Assembly (NCBI GenBank): GCA_041619555.1
Contig: JBFKDQ010000014.1
Span: 5,225 to 69,224 of the forward strand
Source: Oceanococcus sp041619555
Lineage (GTDB): Bacteria > Pseudomonadota > Gammaproteobacteria > Nevskiales > Oceanococcaceae
Length of the DNA stretch: 64,000 bases
Direction of reading: 5' to 3'
Positions 50,118-58,639 of the stretch are shown one piece after another (within the stretch, counting starts at the first letter, position 1; each line of letters opens with the position of its first letter). The notes under the pieces are model-generated. The model was not told the DNA's origin. It did not search any database and saw nothing but the letters and a program-made list of their open reading frames with translations. The translations under genes and the position numbers were made by a program.

Positions 50118-51953
50118 ATGACTGAAAGAAAATCTCCCTTCCGACTGGTGTTCCGTGCGTTCGCCATGTTGTTTACCTTTGTCCGCCGTCTGCTGTTGAG
50201 CCTTTTCGTGCTTGCTCTGATCGCGATGGGCTATCTGATCTGGCAGGGCGGGCCGCCGATCAAGGTGGACGATGGCGTCGCGATGGTGCTGGTGCCTTTC
50301 GGCCAGATCGTGGATCAGGATGATGTCGATCCGCGGGCGCGCCTGGCGGATGAACTGCTCGGCGAAGAACCCCAGAATTCGGTCCTCAGCCGTATGCGCG
50401 AAGCCATTGAAGCCGCTGCCGAGGATGGCCGGATCAAGTTGCTGTTCCTCAAGCTGGACACGGGTTTCAGTGCCGGCCAGGCGCAACTGGAAGAGCTGGC
50501 GCTAGCGATTGCCAGATTCAAGCAGAGCGGCAAGCCGGTCTATGCCTATGCCCCGGATCTGGGACAGAGCGAATATTTTCTGGCGGCGATGGCCGACCGG
50601 ATTTTCATCGATCCGATGGGCATGGTGTTCTTTCCCGGCTTCGAGCGCTATCCGCTGTACTATCACGATGCCCTGGAAAAGCTCGGCGTATCGGTGAATG
50701 TCTTCCGGGTGGGCGAGTTCAAGTCTGCGGTCGAGCCGTTCCTCCGCAACTCGATGTCGGATTCCGCCAGAGACAATGCCCAGGGTTGGCTGGACGGCCT
50801 GTGGTCGGCGTGGCTGCAGGCGGTCGCCGCAGCGCGTGGGCTGAGCGCAGATCGATTGCAGGCCTATAGCGACGGCTATGCCGGGCTGCTGCGGAAACAT
50901 CAGGGTGACCCGGCCCAGCTCGCACTGGCACAGGGACTGGTGGATGAAGTGCTGCCCCTGCACGATTTGCGCAAGCAGACAGGGGAAATCGTTGGCATGG
51001 ACGGCGAGCATGGCAGTTTCCGCCAGATCGATCACCGCAGCTACCTGCGTGCCCTGAGGCATGAAGGCAGCATCAAGGATCCGGTCCCGCCCCAGGGCGT
51101 CAAGCGGATCTCCGTCGTGGTGGTGCAAGGCGAAATCGTTGCCGGAGAGAGTTCGCCCGGTTTCGCTGGCGGTGACACCATCCGGCGGCTCATTGATCAG
51201 GCGCGTGAAAACAAGGATTCCGCCGCGCTGCTGCTGCGCGTCGATTCGCCTGGCGGCAGTGTTTTCGCATCCGAGCAGATCCGGCGGGCGGTCGCACGCT
51301 ACCGCGAGAGCGGACGCCCGGTCGTGGTGTCCATGGCCAGCCTGGCCGCCTCAGGGGGCTATTGGATTTCCATGAACGCGAATCAGATCATGGCTCATGC
51401 CACGACCATCACCGGATCGATCGGTGTTTTTGGCCTGATTCCCACCTTCGAGCGCAGCCTGCAGAAAATCGGCGTGCATAGCGATGGGGTGGGCACCACC
51501 ACCTGGTCAGGCGGGCTGAGTCCCCTGCGGCCGCTGTCGGACCATGCAAAGCAGGGGATCCAGATGCTGGTTGAAAAAGACTATCGGCTTTTCATTCAAC
51601 AGGTTGCCGATGCTCGCGGTCTTGGTTTGGAGTTCGTTGATCAGGTGGCGCAGGGTCAGGTGTGGACCGGTGCCATGGCGCTCGATCATGGTCTGATCGA
51701 TGGCCTGGGGGACTATGATGCCGCAGCCGACAAGGCCGCGGAGCTGGCCGGGCTGGATGAGGTGAGATTGGAGTCCGTCATGCCGCCGATGGACATCAGA
51801 ATGCGTTTGCTGGAGCGCTTTTCGCTGCTAGGGCAACTGGTGCCTGAAGGCTTGCTGCCGCTCGTCGATGCCGGACTGGGCCAACTGGATGGCGAGTTCC
51901 GCCGCTGGTCCGATCCCAAAGGTATTTACGCGCATTGCGAGTGTCAGCCCTGA
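50118..51953 (+). CDS. sppA: signal peptide peptidase SppA, 67-kDa long form
   Basis: A 611-residue inner-membrane serine protease that degrades cleaved signal peptides in the periplasm. One N-terminal membrane helix lies near residues 20-43. Two tandem SppA domains follow: the catalytic lysine is K202 in VGEFKSAVEPF of the first, and the nucleophile is Ser412 in AASGGYW of the second. The DSPGGSVFASE oxyanion strand is present. The ATG at 50118 is taken over an in-frame earlier start. It is followed after one base by an alpha/beta hydrolase gene. Confidence 0.93.
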   Translation: MTERKSPFRLVFRAFAMLFTFVRRLLLSLFVLALIAMGYLIWQGGPPIKVDDGVAMVLVPFGQIVDQDDVDPRARLADELLGEEPQNSVLSRMREAIEAAAEDGRIKLLFLKLDTGFSAGQAQLEELALAIARFKQSGKPVYAYAPDLGQSEYFLAAMADRIFIDPMGMVFFPGFERYPLYYHDALEKLGVSVNVFRVGEFKSAVEPFLRNSMSDSARDNAQGWLDGLWSAWLQAVAAARGLSADRLQAYSDGYAGLLRKHQGDPAQLALAQGLVDEVLPLHDLRKQTGEIVGMDGEHGSFRQIDHRSYLRALRHEGSIKDPVPPQGVKRISVVVVQGEIVAGESSPGFAGGDTIRRLIDQARENKDSAALLLRVDSPGGSVFASEQIRRAVARYRESGRPVVVSMASLAASGGYWISMNANQIMAHATTITGSIGVFGLIPTFERSLQKIGVHSDGVGTTTWSGGLSPLRPLSDHAKQGIQMLVEKDYRLFIQQVADARGLGLEFVDQVAQGQVWTGAMALDHGLIDGLGDYDAAADKAAELAGLDEVRLESVMPPMDIRMRLLERFSLLGQLVPEGLLPLVDAGLGQLDGEFRRWSDPKGIYAHCECQP

Positions 51954-51954
51954 T

Positions 51955-52743
51955 ATGCCGACACTGAGGATACGCGGTCATGCCCTGCACTTTGTCGACG
52001 AGGGCGAGGGCGACGCCGTGCTGCTGCTGCATGGTCTGGGGAATAGCGGGCGGGACTGGGAATTCCAGGCGCCGGACCTGCTGGCGGCCGGTTTTCGGGT
52101 CATTCGGCCCGACTTTTTGGGCTTTGGCCAGTCCGACAGCCCGCCGGACGGCTATGGGCCGGTGGCGATGGCCAGGGACATGATCGGTCTGCTGGATGAA
52201 CTGGAGATTGCACGGGCACACCTGGTCGGCTATTCGATGGGCGGCGCGGTCGCCTACCAGCTTGCGCTGGATCAACCCGAGCGTTGGTACAGTCTGGCGA
52301 TCCTGAGCAGCCTGCCGTGTTTCGTGCCGCAGCGCCTGCATGATCATTGGCAGTTCTGGTTGCGGCATGTGCTCAGCCGGGTGCTGGGTATGCAGAAGAT
52401 GGCGGAAATGGTGACCCAGCGCATGTTCGGCCATCGGCCTGAACTGGCGGCGCGGATGTTGCCGCGATACGCCGACAATGATCGGGAGGTCTACGCCAAG
52501 GTGCTGGCGGCGCTGGCGGGCTGGGATGTGCGCGATCGCCTGGCGGAGCTGAGCTGCCCGGTGCTGATCATGGCGGCGGAAAATGATTATTTTCGCCTTG
52601 AGGATGTGGAGCAAAGCGTCGAACTGCTGCCGCAGGCGGAACTCGTTGTCGTGCCCGGAACCCGCCACGGCCTGCCGATGGAAAAGCCGGAGGCCGTGAA
52701 TCACGCTTTGCTGAGTTTTTTTTCCCGTTCCAGGATGTCCTGA
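51955..52743 (+). CDS. alpha/beta hydrolase
   Basis: A 262-residue alpha/beta-hydrolase with the oxyanion-hole strand VLLLHGLGNSGRDW, the nucleophile elbow GYSMGG, a likely acid in MAAENDYF and a histidine in GTRHGLPM. There is no signal peptide. The ATG at 51955 lies one base after the sppA stop (TGATATG), so it is coupled to sppA. Its last 43 nt overlap the convergent GDPD reading frame. Confidence 0.87.
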   Translation: MPTLRIRGHALHFVDEGEGDAVLLLHGLGNSGRDWEFQAPDLLAAGFRVIRPDFLGFGQSDSPPDGYGPVAMARDMIGLLDELEIARAHLVGYSMGGAVAYQLALDQPERWYSLAILSSLPCFVPQRLHDHWQFWLRHVLSRVLGMQKMAEMVTQRMFGHRPELAARMLPRYADNDREVYAKVLAALAGWDVRDRLAELSCPVLIMAAENDYFRLEDVEQSVELLPQAELVVVPGTRHGLPMEKPEAVNHALLSFFSRSRMS

Positions 52744-53507
52744 AGCATCAGCGCACGGTTGCAGAATATCCAGCGGGCGCCCTGATGCAGGGCGTGACGC
52801 AGGGCGTGGCGGGATTGCGGAAAGCCCAGCCCGATCCACTGATCCGCCGCAATGTGAAGGGCGCTGTGGCGATGTTGCAGCAGGGCATAATGCCCGGTCA
52901 TGCCGGCGCAGTCCGTGCTCAGGGCATACGCGCTCATCTGCGCTACATTATGACGGGCGATGGCGACCAGGCAGTTGGAAAACGGGCGCCGCAACCAGTC
53001 CAGTGTCGGAATGTCCAGGGACATCTAATGAAAGTCGCGGGCCGCGCGCAGGGGGGCCAGCGCGTCGATGACCCGTTGCAACCGCAGGTCGGCCTGCGGC
53101 CGGTCTTCGGCCTTGAACTCGATCAGAAGATGGATGCGTTCGCCATAGCGGGCGACCAGTTCCTGCAGGCTGGGAATCAGCGGAAAGCGGCGGCGGATGG
53201 TCTGGAAGTCGAGATCGCGTAGCCGGTCGGCACAGGCAAAAATGCGCGCGAGATCGGCGTCATGAAAAACCAGGGGAATGCCGTCGCGGCTGAAACGCAC
53301 GTCGCATTCCAGGCCGTAGACACGGCCAGGTAAGGGGTCGAAGGCCGCGAAGCTGTTTTCGATGACCTCGGGTGCGTTGCGCTCGCCGCGATGGGAAATG
53401 ATCCGGACGTCCTGCAGCACGCAGCGCGGCAGACGAGGTCGCGGGATGAGGTCGAACCAGGCGTCCGCGGCGGCGAGCAGCCAGGGGTCTAGCCAGGGCG
53501 GGAGCAT
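52701..53507 (-). pseudogene. glycerophosphodiester phosphodiesterase interrupted by an in-frame amber codon
   Basis: A GDPD-family enzyme that would hydrolyse glycerophosphodiesters. The first 160 codons carry ISHRGERNAPEVIENSF, LECDVRFSRDG and VFHDADL, the metal and catalytic residues. A TAG at 53027-53025 stops the frame after RAARDFH. The same frame then continues with MSLDIPTLDWLRRPF for 107 more codons, which read as the expected second half of the barrel (LGFPQSR...GARWIFCNRALML). Together they give about 268 residues, the normal size. A recent nonsense mutation is likeliest; readthrough, two separate chains or a sequencing error are alternatives. Confidence 0.78.
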
Positions 53508-53525
53508 GCTGTCAGAGTTTCCATC

Positions 53526-54722
53526 ATGAAGAATGATACGACACGCCAGGCGGCCACGGTGTTACGTCATGCCGGCAATTGCAGGGCGCGCAATGCGGGG
53601 GCGGTGAATCCACCGATCGTGCGCGCATCCACCGTGCTGTTCGAAGACCTGGATCATCTCGAGAGCGCAGGACGGCAGGCCTTCGAGGTGTTCTATTACG
53701 GCCGTTTCGGTACCCCGACCCACGCCGCTCTGGCAGAGGCGCTGTGTGCCTTGTCCGGTGCGGCCGGCGCGGTTTTTTTTCCGTCCGGACTGGCCGCGAT
53801 CGCCGGTGTGATGATGAATTTTCTGCGATCGGGCGATGAGGTGCTTGTTGCCGACTGCGTCTACGGACCGACGCGAAAATTCTGCGACCAGCAGCTGGCA
53901 CGCTTGGGCATTCGCGTGCGCTATTTTCCGGCCCGTGCCGGTGCGGACATCGCGCCGCTGATCTCGCCATCGACACGCCTGATTTTCTGCGAGTCGCCCG
54001 GTTCGCTGGCCATGGAACTGCAGGATTTGCCCGCGATCTGTCAGGCGGCGAAGGTTCACGGCGTGCCGGTCGTGGTCGACAACACCTGGGCCACCCCTTT
54101 GCAGTGCGACGTGCTGGAACTAGGGGCGGCGGTAGACATTCAGGCCGGTACGAAATATCTCGGCGGTCATGCCGATCTGATGCTGGGGGTCGCCCTGTGT
54201 CGGGAGGACGTCCTGGCCGATCTGCGCTCGAATGCGCAAGCCTTCGGCTACTGTGTGGGCGCGGATGAGGCCTGGCTGGCTCTGCGTGGTTTACGCACGC
54301 TGGATCTCCGTTTGCGTCAGCATCAGGCCAATGCCGCCGAACTCAAGTCCTGGTTGCGGCAGCAGCCGGAAGTGCTGAGAATTCTCGATCCCAGCGTGCC
54401 GGATGATCCGCAGCATGCGCTGTGGCAGCGTGATTTTCGCGGTGGCAACGGCCTGTTTTCGGTGCAGTTGCGAGCGATGAGCGATGAGGCTTTCCGAGCC
54501 CTGGTCGACAGCCTGCAGCTCTTCGGTCTCGGCTATTCCTGGGGTGGTTACGAGAGCCTGTGTCTGCCATTTCGGCTGCAGGGGCTGCGCAGCGAAGCCG
54601 ACTGGGATGCTTCAGCGCGTTATCTAAGGTTTCATGCCGGTCTGGAAAGCGCCGTCGATCTGCTAGCCGATCTCGAGCAGGCCTTTTCTTGCAGTCGCGC
54701 TATTTCATCAGGTCGAGCCTGA
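53526..54722 (+). CDS. metC: PLP-dependent cystathionine beta-lyase/trans-sulfuration enzyme
   Basis: A 398-residue Cys/Met-metabolism PLP enzyme. It has the YGRFGTPTHAALAEAL segment, VFFPSGLAAI, DNTWATPL with the PLP-binding aspartate, and the Schiff-base lysine in AGTKYLGGHADLMLG. The overall pattern, including FGLGYSWGGYESL, fits cystathionine beta-lyase (homocysteine formation). It starts 18 nt from the divergent GDPD start, and its end overlaps nadC by 23 nt. Confidence 0.9.
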   Translation: MKNDTTRQAATVLRHAGNCRARNAGAVNPPIVRASTVLFEDLDHLESAGRQAFEVFYYGRFGTPTHAALAEALCALSGAAGAVFFPSGLAAIAGVMMNFLRSGDEVLVADCVYGPTRKFCDQQLARLGIRVRYFPARAGADIAPLISPSTRLIFCESPGSLAMELQDLPAICQAAKVHGVPVVVDNTWATPLQCDVLELGAAVDIQAGTKYLGGHADLMLGVALCREDVLADLRSNAQAFGYCVGADEAWLALRGLRTLDLRLRQHQANAAELKSWLRQQPEVLRILDPSVPDDPQHALWQRDFRGGNGLFSVQLRAMSDEAFRALVDSLQLFGLGYSWGGYESLCLPFRLQGLRSEADWDASARYLRFHAGLESAVDLLADLEQAFSCSRAISSGRA

Positions 54723-55575
54723 GCGACAGATCGGTTGCGCTGACGTTCTTGGTCAGCCCGCCGATGGAGATGCGGTCGACGCCGGTGTCAGCGATTTCCC
54801 TGATGTTTTCCAGGCTAATGCCGCCCGAAGCTTCAAGCAGGGTCTGGCCACGGTTGTAGCGCTTCTGGGCGCGGCCCAGATTCACGGCCTTGGCCAGCAG
54901 ATGGGTCGGGAAGTTGTCCAGCAGCAGGACGTCAACGGTCTGGTTCAGGGCTTCTTCGGCCTGTTGCAGGGTTTCCGCTTCGACAATGATGGGCAGATTT
55001 TTCGGATTGTTCTTGCGTGCCTGCGCGACTGCCGCGCTGATCGACCCGGCCACCGCGATATGGTTTTCCTTGATCATGAAGGCGTCGTACAGGCCCATGC
55101 GATGCGGCTGGCCGCCCCCGCAGGCCACCGCGTATTTCTGCCCGGAGCGCAGGCCGGGGAGGGTCTTGCGGGTGTCGAGGATGCGTGCGTTGGTGCCCTT
55201 GATGCGCTCCACATAACGGCGCGTCAGACTGGCGACGCCGGAGAACAGCTGCAGGAAATTGAGCGCGCAACGCTCGCCCGTGAGTACGGCTCTGGCCGGT
55301 CCGCTGATCTCGCACAGCACCTTGTTCGGGGCGATGTAGCTGCCCTCTTCAGCCTGCCAGTGGACCGCAATGCGTTGATCCAGTTGGGCGAAGGTTTCAT
55401 CAAACCAGGCCTGGCCACATAACACGGCCGACTCACGGGATATCAGGGTCGCTCTGACCATGGCGTCGGCCGGCATCAGCCCGGCGCTGACATCGCCGGG
55501 GCCGACATCCTCGCGCAGTGCCAGGGCGACGTTCATTGCGACGGTCTTGAGCGGCGGCTTGATTTTCGTGGTCAT
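54700..55575 (-). CDS. nadC: nicotinate-nucleotide pyrophosphorylase (quinolinate phosphoribosyltransferase)
   Basis: A 291-residue enzyme of NAD synthesis that converts quinolinate and PRPP to nicotinate mononucleotide. Motifs are ALREDVGPGDVSAGL, ERCALNFLQLFSGVAS, DTRKTLPGLRSGQKYAV, GGGQPHRMGLYDAFMIKENH and LDNFP. The frame extends upstream to 55767, but the ATG at 55575 gives the standard N-terminus and the extra part has no family resemblance. argF follows the same direction 60 nt upstream. Confidence 0.94.
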   Translation of the reverse strand: MTTKIKPPLKTVAMNVALALREDVGPGDVSAGLMPADAMVRATLISRESAVLCGQAWFDETFAQLDQRIAVHWQAEEGSYIAPNKVLCEISGPARAVLTGERCALNFLQLFSGVASLTRRYVERIKGTNARILDTRKTLPGLRSGQKYAVACGGGQPHRMGLYDAFMIKENHIAVAGSISAAVAQARKNNPKNLPIIVEAETLQQAEEALNQTVDVLLLDNFPTHLLAKAVNLGRAQKRYNRGQTLLEASGGISLENIREIADTGVDRISIGGLTKNVSATDLSLRLDLMK

Positions 55576-55634
55576 AGGGACGATAGGCTGATCTGGCAGC
55601 GGCAAAGGATGGGCAAGGGCGTTGGGGCGAAAGC

Positions 55635-56540
55635 TTAGTGGTTCAGCAGTTCGAGAATCAGGGCCTTTTGTGCATGCAAGCGATTTTCGGCTTCGTCCCA
55701 GACCACGCTGGCCTTGCCATCGATCACCCCGGCACTGACTTCCTCGCCCCGATGCGCCGGCAGACAATGCATGAACAGGGCGTCTGCTGCGGCCAGTTGC
55801 ATGAGGGATTCATCGACCTGATAGCTGCTGAAGGCTTGCTGGCGATCCTGCTGGTCCTGCTCCTGGCCCATGCTGGCCCAGACATCGGTGACCAGCAGGT
55901 CCGCGCCTTCGGCTGCCGCTCTGGGGTCCTGCGTCAACTGCACGCGGCCCTGGCCTCGCTCCAGCCAGCTGGACTCCGGTTCGTATCCGGCGGGACAGGC
56001 AACCCGGAGGTTGAAGTTGAACTGTGCGGCGGCAGCGATGTAGGAGTGGCACATGTTGTTGCCATCTCCAATCCACGCCACTGTACGGCCGCTGATGTCG
56101 CCCCGGTGTTCGGTGTAGGTCATGATGTCCGCCAGCAACTGGCAGGGATGGTTCCGCTCGCTCAGGCCATTGATGACGGGCACCGCGCTGTTACGGGCAA
56201 ACAGGGTCTGGTCCGCGAGCGAGTCATTGCGGATCATCACCAGATCGACCATGCCGGACAATACGCGGGCGGTGTCATCGATCGGTTCGCCGCGGCCGAG
56301 CTGCGTGTCCCGCGGGCTGAGAAACAGGGCATGGCCGCCAAGCTGGCTCATGCCGGCTTCGAAAGAAACGCGGGTGCGGGTCGAACTCTTGGCAAAAATC
56401 ATCGCCATGGTGCGGCCGGCCAGCGGTGCGCCGGCCTTGCCCTGCTTGAATGCCTTCTTTTCGCGGATGGCGCGTTCGATCAGAGCCTTGAGTTCGGCGG
56501 CATTGAAATCGAACAGGCTGAGGAAATCACGTTTATTCAT
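55635..56540 (-). CDS. argF: ornithine carbamoyltransferase
   Basis: A 301-residue arginine-synthesis enzyme joining ornithine and carbamoyl phosphate. It carries the carbamoyl-phosphate site KSSTRTR, HPCQLLADI and the HCLPAHRGEEV signature. Length and N-terminus (FLSLFDFNAAELKALI) are standard. Its start codon lies only three bases after the T-run of the sodB terminator, so no Shine-Dalgarno sequence or separate promoter is visible. Confidence 0.94.
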   Translation of the reverse strand: MNKRDFLSLFDFNAAELKALIERAIREKKAFKQGKAGAPLAGRTMAMIFAKSSTRTRVSFEAGMSQLGGHALFLSPRDTQLGRGEPIDDTARVLSGMVDLVMIRNDSLADQTLFARNSAVPVINGLSERNHPCQLLADIMTYTEHRGDISGRTVAWIGDGNNMCHSYIAAAAQFNFNLRVACPAGYEPESSWLERGQGRVQLTQDPRAAAEGADLLVTDVWASMGQEQDQQDRQQAFSSYQVDESLMQLAAADALFMHCLPAHRGEEVSAGVIDGKASVVWDEAENRLHAQKALILELLNH

Positions 56541-56543
56541 GGC

Positions 56544-56577
56544 AAAAAAAAAAGTTCGCCCGGCAGCCCGGGCGAAC
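56544..56577 (-). terminator. Rho-independent terminator of sodB
   Basis: Ten-base-pair stem GTTCGCCCGG / CCGGGCGAAC with a four-base loop. On the minus strand it runs into ten T residues. It lies 23 nt after the sodB stop and directly against the argF start codon. Confidence 0.93.
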
Positions 56578-56600
56578 CTGTGGTGGTCCGGCGGGACGTT

Positions 56601-57176
56601 CTAGCCGAGGTTGTCGGCGACGAAGTTCCAGTTGGCCAGGGCCCAGAAACTTTCCAGGAATTTCGGCCGCGCGTTGCGATGATCGATGTAGTAGGCGTGT
56701 TCCCAGACATCCACGGTGAGCAATGGCGTGTGACCATCCGTCATCGGATTGCCGGCATTCGAGGTGTTGACGATTTCCAGCTTGCCGGCCGCGTTCTTGA
56801 CCAGCCAGGTCCAGCCCGAGCCGAAGTTGTTGATGGCGGAGTTGGTGAATTGCTCCTTGAACTTCTCGACCGAGCCGAAGGCCTCGCTCAGGGCGGCGGC
56901 AAGCGAGTCGCTCGGGGCGCTGGTGTTCGGGCTCAGGCAATTCCAGAAGAAGCTGTGGTTCCAGATCTGGGCGACGTTATTGAACAGGCCGCCAGAGCTG
57001 CTCATGATCAATTCTTCCAGGCTCTTGTTTTCGTTCTCGGTGCCGGCAACCAGGCCGTTCGCCTTGTCGACATAGGTCTGGTGATGCTTGCCATAGTGGA
57101 AATCCAGCGTTTCCCTGGACATGTGTGGTTCCAGCGCGTCGCGTGCATATGGAAGTTCAGGAAGTGTGAATGCCAT
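56601..57176 (-). CDS. sodB: superoxide dismutase, Fe type
   Basis: A 191-residue Fe/Mn-family superoxide dismutase. Metal ligands are His27, His74 (WNHSFFW), Asp156 and His160 (DVWEHAYY). FNNVAQIWNHSFFWNCL favours the iron-using branch. Cytosolic, no signal. It has its own terminator at 56544, and the 242-nt gap upstream separates it from divergent grxD. Confidence 0.95.
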   Translation of the reverse strand: MAFTLPELPYARDALEPHMSRETLDFHYGKHHQTYVDKANGLVAGTENENKSLEELIMSSSGGLFNNVAQIWNHSFFWNCLSPNTSAPSDSLAAALSEAFGSVEKFKEQFTNSAINNFGSGWTWLVKNAAGKLEIVNTSNAGNPMTDGHTPLLTVDVWEHAYYIDHRNARPKFLESFWALANWNFVADNLG

Positions 57177-57356
57177 TTTGTTGTCCCTTTGCCAAAGGCA
57201 GCATGATCGGAAAGAATGAACTCCTCAGCCTAACAAGAGTCAGCACAATTGTCAGCGCATTTGTGTGCGGGGAACACTTCGGCAGAAGGCCGACGGGGCA
57301 GGGCGATCGAGTCTGCGTCGCAAAGCGTCAAGACTATCTTTATGGCCTTGTTTGTT

Positions 57357-57362
57357 TATAAT
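57357..57362 (+). promoter_or_regulatory. -10 box of the grxD promoter
   Basis: A perfect TATAAT in an AT-rich patch (TTTGTTTATAATCCC), about 56 nt before the grxD ATG. The -35 region is poorly matched. Confidence 0.5.
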
Positions 57363-57418
57363 CCCGCGCCCTTCAGGGCAGACATCTGTTTGCCGGCGCG
57401 TTTCCAGGAGGAAGACTG

Positions 57419-57760
57419 ATGGACGCTATGGATCGAATTCGCAAGGCAATACAAGACAATCCCGTAATCATTTTCATGAAGGGCACACCGGATTTTCCGC
57501 AGTGCGGCTTTTCCGCACGTGCATCTCAAGCGCTTGCCGAGTGTGGCGCGCCCTTTGCCTACGTGAATATTTACGAGGACCAGGAGATCTACCAGGCGCT
57601 GCCTCAGTATGCCAACTGGCCGACGTTTCCTCAGCTGTATATCAACGGCGAATTGATCGGTGGCTGCGACATCACGCTGGACCTGCATGGCTCCGGCGAG
57701 CTCAAAGCGATGGTGCAGCAGGCTGCGCAGGACGAAAAAGGCGCCGCGGATCAGGATTGA
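57419..57760 (+). CDS. grxD: monothiol glutaredoxin, Grx4 type
   Basis: A 113-residue glutaredoxin with the CGFS active site (Cys29) following MKGTPDFPQ, and the glutathione-binding WPTFPQLYINGELIGGCDI. CGFS glutaredoxins carry [2Fe-2S] clusters and take part in iron-sulfur assembly rather than thiol reduction. AGGAGG precedes the ATG. Confidence 0.95.
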   Translation: MDAMDRIRKAIQDNPVIIFMKGTPDFPQCGFSARASQALAECGAPFAYVNIYEDQEIYQALPQYANWPTFPQLYINGELIGGCDITLDLHGSGELKAMVQQAAQDEKGAADQD

Positions 57761-57784
57761 AAAACGCCGGGCCGGTGGCCTGAC

Positions 57785-58639
57785 GTGATGAGGCCTGCTC
57801 AGAGCATGCGCTGCGGAGAATTCACGCTGGATCTGGGGCGGCCGCAGGTCATGGGCATCCTGAATGTCACCCCGGATTCATTTTCCGATGGTGGTCGGTT
57901 TGCTTCGCTCGACGCGGCGCTTGAGCACGGCCTGCGAATGCAGGACGAAGGCGCTGCGCTGATCGATGTCGGCGGGGAGTCGACTCGACCGGGCGCCGTC
58001 GCCGTGCCGCTGGATCTGGAGCTGGAGCGGGTGATTCCCGTGATCGAGGCCTTGGCCCCTGAATTGCGAATTCCGATCTCCGTCGATACCAGCAAGCCGG
58101 AAGTGATGCGGGCGGCGGTGGCGGCCGGGGCAGGCATGATCAACGATGTGCATGCCCTGCAGGCCGAGGGCGCCGCGGAATGTGTCGCGAGTCTGGGGGC
58201 GGGTGTCGCCGTGGTGCTGATGCACAGGCAGGGCCGGGCCGCAGATATGCAGAATCGGCCACACTATCTCGATGTGGTCGATGAGGTGATCGGTTTTTTG
58301 CATGCGCGGGCGCAGCGATTGCGGGGCCTGGGACTGGCAGACACGCAGATGCTGTTCGATCCCGGCATCGGCTTCGGCAAAACCCTGGCGCATAATTTGA
58401 GCCTGCTCAAGGCCTTGCCCCGCTTCGTTGATGAGTTTCAGCGGATTGCGCTGGGCGTCTCCCGAAAATCCATGTTTTCGCAGTTGCTGGGCGAGCGAGC
58501 GCCGGTGGATCGGGTGGCGGCCAGTGTGCAGACCGCCTTGCTGGCGGCCGACGCCGGCGCGATACTGCTGCGTGTGCATGATGTGGCGGCCACGGTTGAG
58601 GCCTTGCGCCTGCTGCGCGCAATCCAGACGGCTGAATGA
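57785..58639 (+). CDS. folP: dihydropteroate synthase
   Basis: A 284-residue folate-synthesis enzyme condensing p-aminobenzoate with dihydropterin pyrophosphate; the target of sulfonamides. Signatures are MGILNVTPDSFSDGG and IDVGGESTRPGA, with DPGIGFGKTLAHN later. Start GTG 57785 or ATG 57788. It ends in a four-base overlap with glmM, the classical folP-glmM pair. Confidence 0.95.
   Translation: MMRPAQSMRCGEFTLDLGRPQVMGILNVTPDSFSDGGRFASLDAALEHGLRMQDEGAALIDVGGESTRPGAVAVPLDLELERVIPVIEALAPELRIPISVDTSKPEVMRAAVAAGAGMINDVHALQAEGAAECVASLGAGVAVVLMHRQGRAADMQNRPHYLDVVDEVIGFLHARAQRLRGLGLADTQMLFDPGIGFGKTLAHNLSLLKALPRFVDEFQRIALGVSRKSMFSQLLGERAPVDRVAASVQTALLAADAGAILLRVHDVAATVEALRLLRAIQTAE

Noticed and set aside
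55638..57206. 522-codon plus-strand frame across argF and sodB
   Set aside because: It spans two real minus-strand genes and a terminator, so it cannot be a genuine single gene.
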